Assembly: GCA_963661325.1 (NCBI GenBank) | Contig: CAVLBP010000134.1 | Coordinates: forward strand, 1-5,193 | Source: Pararoseburia sp963661325 | GTDB lineage: Bacteria > Bacillota > Clostridia > Lachnospirales > Lachnospiraceae | DNA: 5,193 nucleotides | Direction of reading: 5' to 3' | Shown: positions 1 to 5,193 of the stretch, in pieces | How positions within the stretch are numbered: the first letter of the stretch is position 1 | How the letters are laid out: each line of letters begins with the position of its first letter | Position numbers and translations under genes: made by a program | The notes under the pieces: model-generated | Seen by the model: only the letters and a program-made list of their open reading frames with translations | Told to the model about the DNA's origin: nothing | Database searches by the model: none

Positions 1-1148
1 CAATACAACTGGTGGCTCCTTGTCATTTTGGCATGGAGGCAGTTTTAAAAAGAGAGATCTACGATCTCGGATATGATATTACAAAGGTGGAGGATGGCAG
101 AGTGACCTTTGAAGGGGATCTGGAAGCCATTTGCAGGAGCAATATCTTCCTGCGCACCGCAGAGCGCGTCATGGTACAGATCGGCAGATTTCATGCCACG
201 ACCTTTGATGAACTATATGAAAATATGAAGGCTTTGCCATGGGAAGACTGGATTCCACAGGATGGAAAGTTCTGGGTCAAAAAGGCTTCTTCCGTAAAAA
301 GCAAACTTTTCAGTGCATCGGATATCCAGTCCATCTGTAAAAAGGCAATGGTAGACCGCTTAAAGATGACCTATCATACGGACTGGTTCAAAGAAGATGG
401 AGCCTCTTTTCCGATGCGTATCTTCCTATTAAAAGATGAAGTGACGGTGGCACTGGACACGACAGGCGACCCTTTACACAAGAGGGGCTACCGGACATGG
501 ACAAGCAAGGCACCGATCTCTGAGACACTGGCGGCGGCACTTATCATGCTGACTCCATGGCGGGCAGACCGTATCTTGGTGGATCCTTTTTGCGGCAGTG
601 GAACTTTTTTGATCGAGGCAGCCATGATGGCGGCAAATATAGCACCGGGCATGAACCGGTCCTTTACGGCAGAAGCATGGACGCATTTGATCCCAAAGCA
701 GATGTGGTATGATGTGGTAGAAGAAGCCGAGGAGATGGTAGATACGGATATTTCCTGTGACCTGCAAGGCTACGATATTGACCCGGATATGATCCGCATT
801 GCGAGAGCCAATGCCAAGCAGGCAGGCGTAGATCATCTGATCCATTTTCAACAGCGCGATGTGGCAGACCTGAGGCACAGCAAGAAATACGGCTTTATCA
901 TTACCAATCCGCCGTATGGAGAACGCCTGGAGGACAAGAAGGATCTTCCGGCACTCTATGCGACGATCGGACAGGTCTACCGTGATCTGGATGCATGGTC
1001 AATGTATCTGATTACATCCTATGAGGAGGCAGAGCGTTATATCGGACGCAAGGCGGACAAGAACCGCAAGTTATACAACGGCATGATCAGGACCTATTTC
1101 TATCAGTTTATGGGTCCGAAACCGCCGAAAAAGAAGGATAGGGTATGA
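1..1148 (+). CDS. THUMP-domain class I SAM-dependent rRNA methyltransferase (RlmL/YpsC family), 5'-partial
   Basis: Cytoplasmic RNA methyltransferase of the COG0116 family, whose characterised member E. coli RlmL makes N2-methylguanosine in 23S rRNA using S-adenosylmethionine. Numbered from the GTG at 12, residues 1 to about 160 form the N-terminal ferredoxin-like/THUMP RNA-binding part, ending in the conserved HKRGYR (156-161). The Rossmann methyltransferase domain follows, with SAM-binding motif I DPFCGSGT (191-198), an acidic GYDID segment (253-257) and catalytic motif IV NPPYGERL (299-306). The C-terminal NRKLYNGMIRTYFYQF segment is typical of the family, and a short basic tail follows. 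The frame stays open to the first base, reading I-Q-L-V-A-P-C-H-F-G. Relatives usually have a few residues before the LVAPCHFG-like segment, so the GTG at 12 is probably internal and only a handful of codons are missing. The stop overlaps the next start as ATGA, implying translational coupling. The family call is firm; the exact target nucleotide is inferred. Confidence 0.93.
   Translation, partial: IQLVAPCHFGMEAVLKREIYDLGYDITKVEDGRVTFEGDLEAICRSNIFLRTAERVMVQIGRFHATTFDELYENMKALPWEDWIPQDGKFWVKKASSVKSKLFSASDIQSICKKAMVDRLKMTYHTDWFKEDGASFPMRIFLLKDEVTVALDTTGDPLHKRGYRTWTSKAPISETLAAALIMLTPWRADRILVDPFCGSGTFLIEAAMMAANIAPGMNRSFTAEAWTHLIPKQMWYDVVEEAEEMVDTDISCDLQGYDIDPDMIRIARANAKQAGVDHLIHFQQRDVADLRHSKKYGFIITNPPYGERLEDKKDLPALYATIGQVYRDLDAWSMYLITSYEEAERYIGRKADKNRKLYNGMIRTYFYQFMGPKPPKKKDRV
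1133..1138 (+). promoter_or_regulatory. Ribosome binding site of the C1 peptidase gene
   Basis: GAAGGA lies inside the 3' end of the methyltransferase gene, six bases before the ATG at 1145. It supports that start, which overlaps the upstream stop codon by ATGA. Confidence 0.7.
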
Positions 1149-2827
1149 GATATTCCAAGAGATATATAGTACTTACGGTCATACTGCTTGTGACCTTTTT
1201 GGCAAAACTCAATACTTGGAATGATGAATATGCAGATGTGACAGCCTTTCGTGGCGCCCAGTTGCAGGATGAGGTCTTTTATCCGCTCAAGGCGCGCAGT
1301 ATCAATGAGGAGGGCAATCTGCACTTGGCGGTTGGCGAGGATACCTATGGTGTGGCTGACGGTATCATCATGGGCGACCATATGCAGGTCATGGCATCCC
1401 TTTCCTTTGTGGAGGATTTTTTCGGATGCAGTGCGTCCCTCTATGAGGACAAAAAGATCCTCTTAGATTATGGAGACCGCTCTTATACCTTTTATATCAA
1501 CAGTCTGGATGACAAGCGGGATGATAAGGCGATCACTTTGGATGTCATGCCGGAATTGCATGAGAAGCAGGCATATCTTTCTTTACAGGATCTGTGCCGC
1601 GAGTTTGGCTGTAGCTATAGTTATGATGAGGCAAATTATCAGGCGACGATCTCCGGAGATCTGCAAAAAGGAAGCCTGCCGGCGTCCTATGATCTGCGGG
1701 AGAAAGATCGTGTGTCCGCAGTGCGAAATCAGGGCGATACCTCGACCTGCTGGGCGCAGGCTGCACTTTCAGCCTTGGAATCCTCCCTTTTGCCGGAAGA
1801 AAAGTTCTCTTTTGACGCAGACCGCATGACTTCGGATAATGCTTATCAGGTGGATACTTCCATGGGCGGCAATTATACCATGGCGGTATCTTATCTGGTC
1901 TCCTGGATGGGACCGGAGCAGACCGGAGAAAAGACCGTGGATAAACATGTGCAGGAAGTCCATTTTTACGATAGTGATGACATCGACGATATCAAATGGG
2001 CGGTCTATCAGCATGGCGGTGTATCGACATCTATTTATGCCAGTCTGTCCACGACAAATCTGAGTAAATCTTCCTATTATAATAGGAAAAAGAATGCCTA
2101 CTGCTATACCGGGGCAGAAAAGCCAAACCATGACGTTGTGATCATTGGCTGGGACGATCATTATAGCGCGTCCAATTTCCCGGGAAAAGTGGCAGGGGAT
2201 GGAGCCTTTATCTGTCAGAACAGTTGGGGCGCGACCTTTGGCGAAAATGGTGTATTTTATGTTTCCTATTATGATACCAATATCGGAGATCAGGCGGTCT
2301 CTTATGTTGGCATAGAGGATGCGGACAATTACGATACCATTTATCAGGCAGATCTGTGCGGCTGGGTCGGACAGGTCGGCTACAATAAGGACAAGATCCA
2401 TGCTGCCAATATTTATGAGGCAAAGGAAGATGAACAGATCGAAAGTGCAGGTTTTTATGCACTAGGCAAGAATACGACCTATCAGTTATACATTGTCACA
2501 GATTATCGCAATACGGCATCCCTTGCCAGCCGCATTGAAGTGGCGCGGGGCGAATTGGAAGATGCAGGATACTATACCATTCCTTTTGACAGACCTTATA
2601 GTGTAAAAGAGGGGGATAAATTTGCCATTGTTGTGGTATTATCCACACCCGGTATGGATCATCCTATGGCGATCGAATATCCGGCAGATGATCTGAGCCA
2701 GCATGTAGATATTTCGGATGGCGAGGGCTATATCAGCAACAACGGACTGGATTGGGAAAGTGTCGAGGAGACCGCCGGGGGCAATCTTTGCCTCAAAGCC
2801 TATGGAAAGAAAGTGGAAGAAGACTAG
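1145..2827 (+). CDS. Membrane-anchored or secreted papain-family (C1) cysteine peptidase with lectin-like domain
   Basis: A 560-residue extracytoplasmic cysteine protease. A basic start and hydrophobic stretch (residues 7-20) form a signal peptide or uncleaved anchor; no good AxA cleavage site follows, so an anchor is favoured. Residues about 70-170 resemble the paired-repeat stalk domain called copper amine oxidase N-terminal domain (tentative). The C1 domain starts at about 178 (LPASYDLRE) and has a complete catalytic set: oxyanion Gln196 (RNQGD), nucleophile Cys202 (TCWAQAALSALES), His329 (NHDVVIIGWDD) and Asn359 (CQNSWGATFGENGVFYVSYYD). Residues about 395-555 match the lectin-like domain often found after clostridial and archaeal C1 peptidases (LCGWVGQVGY, ANIYEA, AGFYALG, FAIVVVL). 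There is no LPxTG motif, dockerin or SLH repeat. It lies between the methyltransferase (ATGA overlap) and a cell-wall amidase (20-base gap), so a cell-surface role is likely. The substrate is unknown. Confidence 0.92.
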   Translation: MRYSKRYIVLTVILLVTFLAKLNTWNDEYADVTAFRGAQLQDEVFYPLKARSINEEGNLHLAVGEDTYGVADGIIMGDHMQVMASLSFVEDFFGCSASLYEDKKILLDYGDRSYTFYINSLDDKRDDKAITLDVMPELHEKQAYLSLQDLCREFGCSYSYDEANYQATISGDLQKGSLPASYDLREKDRVSAVRNQGDTSTCWAQAALSALESSLLPEEKFSFDADRMTSDNAYQVDTSMGGNYTMAVSYLVSWMGPEQTGEKTVDKHVQEVHFYDSDDIDDIKWAVYQHGGVSTSIYASLSTTNLSKSSYYNRKKNAYCYTGAEKPNHDVVIIGWDDHYSASNFPGKVAGDGAFICQNSWGATFGENGVFYVSYYDTNIGDQAVSYVGIEDADNYDTIYQADLCGWVGQVGYNKDKIHAANIYEAKEDEQIESAGFYALGKNTTYQLYIVTDYRNTASLASRIEVARGELEDAGYYTIPFDRPYSVKEGDKFAIVVVLSTPGMDHPMAIEYPADDLSQHVDISDGEGYISNNGLDWESVEETAGGNLCLKAYGKKVEED

Positions 2828-2832
2828 ACGAT

Positions 2833-2839
2833 GGGAAAG
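2833..2839 (+). promoter_or_regulatory. Probable ribosome binding site of the amidase gene
   Basis: GGGAAAG ends eight bases before the ATG at 2848, in the 20-base gap after the peptidase stop. It decides the start. The same frame is open from an ATG at 2752, but that would add 32 polar residues encoded inside the peptidase gene and bury the membrane segment. The match to the anti-Shine-Dalgarno sequence is only moderate. Confidence 0.5.
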
Positions 2840-2847
2840 ATGATAGG

Positions 2848-3909
2848 ATGAAGTTAGAAAAAAAAGTCGTGGGTCTGGTCGCGACCATAATGTTTGCTTT
2901 GAGTCTGGTGGTCTGTGGCATTTTCCTTGGCATACCGGATCTACATGTGTGGGCGCAGAGGAAACACTTGCAATATGCCACACAGGTGGAAAAAGGTGAG
3001 TCTGTCTTATCCCTGATGCAGGCGGAGACCGCCGTTTTAAAAGAGGGATCGCAGGATCTTAAGATGCAGGGACAGTTGCGTCTGGAGATCCCGGAGGGAG
3101 TAAAGACCGCGGATGTTAGTATCGAACAGGATTATGTGGATCAAGAGGTGCGGATCTATATACCGGAGATCAGCCAATCTTATTTTTATGATTATCCCAT
3201 GATCGGCAGCAGCGACCATATTGACGACATCAAATATGATGTGGAAGATAAAAAGGGACTGATCGATATCCTTTTGGATAATGTCTATATTACGGACGTG
3301 ACATGGCAGGACCATTACCTTTATATGGATTTTGTGGCACCGAGGGAACGCTATGATAAGATCGTGGTCATTGATGCCGGACATGGTGGCAGTGATCCGG
3401 GAGCAGAGGTTCTGGGGACTGATGAAAAAGACATTGATCTGGCGATTGCAAAAAAGATCCTGCCGTATTTTAAGGATCAGGACAGGATCGGGATCTTTTA
3501 TACACGGACCGATGACAGCAGCCTGTCACTGGAAAAAAGAGTAGGACTTGCCAATGCCTTGCAGGCAGATCTTTTCCTAAGTATCCACAACAATACAACG
3601 GCGAGTGGCAGGATGTCCGGAATCAACGGCACTGAGGTCATGTATCATGCGGCAGATGAAAGCGGGGCGTCCAAAGCCTTTGCCCAGACCTGTCTGGATC
3701 AACTTTTACAGACACTTGGCTCCGGGAGCAAGGGGCTTGTCGTTGGGGATGATATCTATATCATCCGGACGGCACAGATGCCGGTGGCACTGGCAGAGAT
3801 CGGATTTATGACAAATCAGGAAGAACTGGATAAATTAAAGAGTGATGAATATCAGGAGGCAGCCGCAAAAGCACTGGCGCAGGCTGTGCTCCAGACATTG
3901 GAGGAGTAA
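2848..3909 (+). CDS. Membrane-anchored N-acetylmuramoyl-L-alanine amidase (Amidase_3)
   Basis: A 353-residue zinc amidase that cleaves the bond between N-acetylmuramic acid and L-alanine in peptidoglycan, acting outside the membrane. After a basic start (MKLEKK), residues 7-29 form one long hydrophobic helix, either an anchor or a signal peptide with a possible cleavage site after V-W-A (34-36). Residues about 50-165 are beta-rich and polar and sit where AMIN-type wall-targeting domains occur, although I cannot assign them firmly. The catalytic domain runs from about 171 (IVVIDAGHGGSDPG) to the end. Expected zinc ligands are His179 (AGHGG), Glu193 (DEKDIDLAIAKK) and His247 (LSIHNN); the catalytic Glu317 lies in LAEIGFMTN. 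All key residues are present. It follows the surface peptidase by 20 bases and precedes rdgB by 4. Roles in wall turnover, cell separation or sporulation are possible but not shown by the sequence. Confidence 0.93.
   Translation: MKLEKKVVGLVATIMFALSLVVCGIFLGIPDLHVWAQRKHLQYATQVEKGESVLSLMQAETAVLKEGSQDLKMQGQLRLEIPEGVKTADVSIEQDYVDQEVRIYIPEISQSYFYDYPMIGSSDHIDDIKYDVEDKKGLIDILLDNVYITDVTWQDHYLYMDFVAPRERYDKIVVIDAGHGGSDPGAEVLGTDEKDIDLAIAKKILPYFKDQDRIGIFYTRTDDSSLSLEKRVGLANALQADLFLSIHNNTTASGRMSGINGTEVMYHAADESGASKAFAQTCLDQLLQTLGSGSKGLVVGDDIYIIRTAQMPVALAEIGFMTNQEELDKLKSDEYQEAAAKALAQAVLQTLEE
3900..3906 (+). promoter_or_regulatory. Strong ribosome binding site of the rdgB homologue
   Basis: GGAGGAG lies across the last codons of the amidase gene, just before its TAA stop, and seven bases before the ATG at 3914. 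It fixes this start over an in-frame ATG at 3842, which would add an arginine-rich, non-conserved extension read from inside the amidase gene. Confidence 0.85.
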
Positions 3910-3913
3910 GACC

Positions 3914-4519
3914 ATGAAAAAAATTATTTTTGCTACAGGCAATCAAAACAAAATGCGGGAGATCCGTGAGATCTACGAAGATCTGGGCTATGAGATCCTT
4001 TCTATGAAAGAGGCTGGGATTTCTGTAGATATCGTGGAAGATGGAAAGACTTTTGAAGAAAACGCCCTGATCAAGGCCAGAGCCATTGCAGACCAAGTGG
4101 ATGCCATCGTTCTTGCAGATGATTCCGGACTGGAGATCGATTATCTGAACAAGGAACCGGGCATTTATTCTGCCAGATATATGGGAGAGGATACCTCATA
4201 TGATATCAAGAACGCCAATCTGATCGAGCGGCTGGATGGGGTGCCGAAGGAGGAGCGTACAGCACGATTTGTCTGTGCTGTGGCAGCGGTATTCCCGGAT
4301 GGCAGCGAAAAGGTAGTAAGAGGCACGATCGAGGGATATATCGGTTGGGAGCCGGAGGGAGAGAATGGTTTCGGCTATGATCCGATCTTCTATGTAGATG
4401 CCTACGGATGCAGTACGGCGGCTATGTCCCGCGAAGAAAAGAACGCAATTTCCCATCGTGGAAATGCATTGCGTAAGATGAAGGAAGAGTTGATCAAATA
4501 TGAGAATACTGGTTGTTAG
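3914..4519 (+). CDS. rdgB: RdgB/HAM1 family non-canonical purine NTP pyrophosphatase (XTP/dITP diphosphatase)
   Basis: A 201-residue cytoplasmic enzyme that hydrolyses dITP, ITP and XTP to the monophosphate and pyrophosphate, keeping deaminated purines out of DNA and RNA. All family signatures are present: the N-terminal nucleotide-binding FATGNQNKMREI (6-17), VEDGKTFEENALIKA (41-55), the acidic catalytic ADDSGLEID (68-76) with Asp69/Asp70, PGIYSARY (82-89), RFVCAVAAV (118-126), the specificity segment GENGFGYDPIF (149-159), and the C-terminal MSREEKNAISHRGNAL (171-186). Length is normal for the family. Translation begins at MKKII, where the family N-terminus starts and a strong ribosome binding site lies in front. 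It begins 4 bases after the amidase stop and its 3' end overlaps the phosphoesterase gene by 20 bases. The same pair occurs in Bacillus subtilis as ysnA-ysnB. The call is firm; the symbol follows the E. coli orthologue. Confidence 0.96.
   Translation: MKKIIFATGNQNKMREIREIYEDLGYEILSMKEAGISVDIVEDGKTFEENALIKARAIADQVDAIVLADDSGLEIDYLNKEPGIYSARYMGEDTSYDIKNANLIERLDGVPKEERTARFVCAVAAVFPDGSEKVVRGTIEGYIGWEPEGENGFGYDPIFYVDAYGCSTAAMSREEKNAISHRGNALRKMKEELIKYENTGC
4481..4489 (+). promoter_or_regulatory. Probable ribosome binding site of the phosphoesterase gene
   Basis: AAGGAAGAG lies within the rdgB coding sequence, ending ten bases before the ATG at 4500. It supports initiation inside the upstream gene, giving the 20-base overlap and probable translational coupling. 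Confidence 0.55.
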
Positions 4520-4976
4520 TGATACACACAGAAAACATGATAATTTGGATATCGCCATTGAGAAGGTCATGCCGGATCGTATCTATCATCTGGGCGATGG
4601 TGAAGGATGCGAGGACTATATTGAAGCAGTGGCGGAATGCCCGCTGGAGATCGTGCGCGGCAACTGCGACTTTGGCAGTGATCTGCCGGCAGAAGTGGTC
4701 ATGCAGGTGGGACGTCATGTGGTCATGCTGACACACGGACATTATTATAATGTAAATTATGGAACCCAGATGCTTGAGGCTGCCGCAAGGGAAAAAGGTG
4801 CTGATATCGTATTCTATGGCCATACACATGTGCCGGAAGTGACCTATGAGGAAGATATGACCATTATCAATCCGGGAAGCATTTCTTATCCGAGGCAGGA
4901 CGGCAGAAGACCCTCCTATGTGGTCGTGGATGTAGACCCTCAGGGAGATCTGCATTTTAATCTGATCTATATGTAA
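4500..4976 (+). CDS. YfcE/YsnB (MJ0936)-type metallophosphoesterase
   Basis: A 158-residue single-domain calcineurin-like phosphoesterase, the usual size for the YfcE/MJ0936 family. Characterised members are metal-dependent (often Mn2+) phosphodiesterases active on artificial substrates; the natural substrate is generally not established. All metal-binding motifs are visible: SDTH (Asp8, His10), LGDGE (Asp33), GNCD (Asn55), THGH (His79, His81) and GHTH (His108, His110), followed by the family's NPGSISYPR segment (124-132). There is no signal peptide or membrane helix, so it is cytoplasmic. The start matches the family N-terminus (MRILVVSDTH) and lies 20 bases inside rdgB in another frame, with a ribosome binding site in the rdgB sequence. 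The coupling with rdgB mirrors B. subtilis ysnA-ysnB and hints at a related nucleotide or phosphate-ester clean-up role, which is inference. It is the last gene of the unit; no intrinsic terminator follows. Confidence 0.93.
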   Translation: MRILVVSDTHRKHDNLDIAIEKVMPDRIYHLGDGEGCEDYIEAVAECPLEIVRGNCDFGSDLPAEVVMQVGRHVVMLTHGHYYNVNYGTQMLEAAAREKGADIVFYGHTHVPEVTYEEDMTIINPGSISYPRQDGRRPSYVVVDVDPQGDLHFNLIYM

Positions 4977-5043
4977 TCTTTGCAAAAAAATGTGATAACA
5001 CAAGACGGGAAAACCGCCTGTAGCAAGGGCTGGCAGGGCTTGG

Positions 5044-5070
5044 AAAAAGAAAATAAAAAAAGTGAAAAAA
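5044..5070 (+). promoter_or_regulatory. A-tract UP element upstream of the tRNA promoter
   Basis: Four runs of A (5044-5048, 5050-5053, 5055-5061, 5065-5070) end four bases before the -35 hexamer. With a start near 5111 they cover about -67 to -41, where the RNA polymerase alpha C-terminal domain binds UP elements of stable-RNA promoters. Three of the runs are centred roughly one helical turn apart. The role is inferred from position and composition. Confidence 0.6.
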
Positions 5071-5074
5071 GTTG

Positions 5075-5103
5075 TTGACATTTATCTGCCTCTGCCATAT
5101 AAT
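5075..5103 (+). promoter_or_regulatory. Consensus housekeeping-sigma promoter for tRNA-Pro
   Basis: A perfect -35 hexamer TTGACA (5075-5080) and a perfect -10 hexamer TATAAT (5098-5103) are separated by the ideal 17 bases. Transcription would start near 5110-5111, about 30 bases before the tRNA. With the A-tracts upstream this is a typical strong stable-RNA promoter. It probably serves the tRNA-Pro and any tRNA or rRNA genes downstream of the window. Confidence 0.9.
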
Positions 5104-5110
5104 ATTACTT

Positions 5111-5130
5111 GCGTCACGGAGAGACGACGC
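5111..5130 (+). other. Possible hairpin in the tRNA 5' leader
   Basis: GCGTC (5111-5115) is perfectly complementary to GACGC (5126-5130) across a 10-base loop. A second register is possible, since CGTC (5112-5115) also pairs with GACG (5123-5126). It would form at the very 5' end of the primary transcript and be removed by RNase P. It may be chance. Confidence 0.4.
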
Positions 5131-5140
5131 GGTAATACAT

Positions 5141-5193
5141 CGGGGTGTGGCTCAGTTTGGCTAGAGCACCTGGTTTGGGACCAGGGGGTCGCA
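5141..5193 (+). tRNA. tRNA-Pro (anticodon UGG), 3'-truncated by the window
   Basis: The first 53 bases of a tRNA are present. The 5' acceptor strand is CGGGGTG (5141-5147), followed by T8 and G9. The D arm has stem GCTC (5150-5153) paired with GAGC (5164-5167) and a loop containing GG. The anticodon stem CCTGG (5169-5173) pairs with CCAGG (5181-5185) around the loop TTTGGGA, placing the anticodon TGG at 5176-5178, which reads proline CCN codons. A five-base variable loop GGGTC (5186-5190) and the first three bases of the T stem follow. The T loop, 3' acceptor strand and CCA lie beyond the window. It has its own promoter, separate from the protein operon. Confidence 0.95.

Noticed and set aside
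12..14. GTG as the start codon of the methyltransferase
   Set aside because: The frame is open to the window edge, and the I-Q-L-V-A-P-C-H-F-G context matches the inside of the family N-terminus, so the true start is probably a few codons upstream of the window.
54..68. GAGATC-N3-GATCTC inverted repeat
   Set aside because: It lies in conserved coding sequence and is best explained by the high GATC content of the region.
1769..2401. 210-codon reverse-strand open frame inside the peptidase gene
   Set aside because: It is a shadow of a coding sequence with intact catalytic motifs; no ribosome binding site or family signature was seen.
2752..2847. N-terminal extension of the amidase starting at ATG 2752
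   Set aside because: It would overlap the peptidase gene by 76 bases, places 32 polar residues before the membrane helix, and has no better ribosome binding site than the start at 2848.
2902..2920. Lipobox (L-V-V-C-G) in the amidase membrane segment, suggesting a lipoprotein
   Set aside because: The residue before Cys is Val rather than Gly, Ala or Ser, and the hydrophobic stretch continues past the Cys, which fits a transmembrane helix better.
3842..3913. N-terminal extension of RdgB starting at ATG 3842
   Set aside because: The extension is arginine-rich, lies inside the amidase gene in another frame, and is absent from the family; GGAGGAG before 3914 supports the shorter form.
4984..5002. 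TGTG-N4-CACA inverted repeat that on the - strand is followed by seven T, as a reverse-strand terminator
   Set aside because: The stem is only four base pairs and there is no supported reverse-strand gene for it to terminate.
4494..5081. 195-codon reverse-strand open frame over the phosphoesterase gene and the intergenic region
   Set aside because: It is antisense to a well-supported gene, its translation has no recognisable motif, and its start lies in the UP element and promoter region of the tRNA.

Overview
The window looks like chromosomal DNA of a Gram-positive clostridium, most likely a Lachnospiraceae-type organism. This is inferred from the protein families, purine-rich ribosome binding sites, tight gene packing and a clostridial-style secreted cysteine peptidase; no species marker is present. 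All real genes lie on the + strand, and reverse-strand reading frames are shadows.

Layout: (1) positions 1-1148, the 3' part of a THUMP-domain rRNA methyltransferase gene (RlmL/YpsC family) whose start lies outside the window; (2) 1145-2827, a membrane-anchored or secreted papain-family (C1) cysteine peptidase with an N-terminal stalk-like domain and a C-terminal lectin-like domain; (3) 2848-3909, a membrane-anchored N-acetylmuramoyl-L-alanine amidase (Amidase_3); (4) 3914-4519, the RdgB/HAM1 house-cleaning nucleoside triphosphate pyrophosphatase; (5) 4500-4976, a small YfcE/YsnB-type metallophosphoesterase; (6) 4977-5140, an intergenic region with a consensus sigma-A-type promoter behind an A-tract UP element; (7) 5141 to the window end, the 5' part of tRNA-Pro(UGG).

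The five protein genes are separated by a 4-base overlap, 20 bases, 4 bases and a 20-base overlap, so they are probably one transcription unit whose promoter lies upstream of the window. The unit mixes housekeeping functions (rRNA modification, nucleotide-pool cleaning, a phosphoesterase) with two extracytoplasmic hydrolases that could act on the cell surface. The rdgB-phosphoesterase pair matches the ysnA-ysnB pair of Bacillus subtilis. The tRNA is a separate unit with its own strong promoter.

I see no mobile element, CRISPR array, phage gene or defence system, and no convincing new biological system. The most noteworthy points are the architecture and location of the cysteine peptidase, the very strong tRNA promoter with a structured leader, the lack of a visible intrinsic terminator after the operon, and a high density of GATC sites in the coding DNA.
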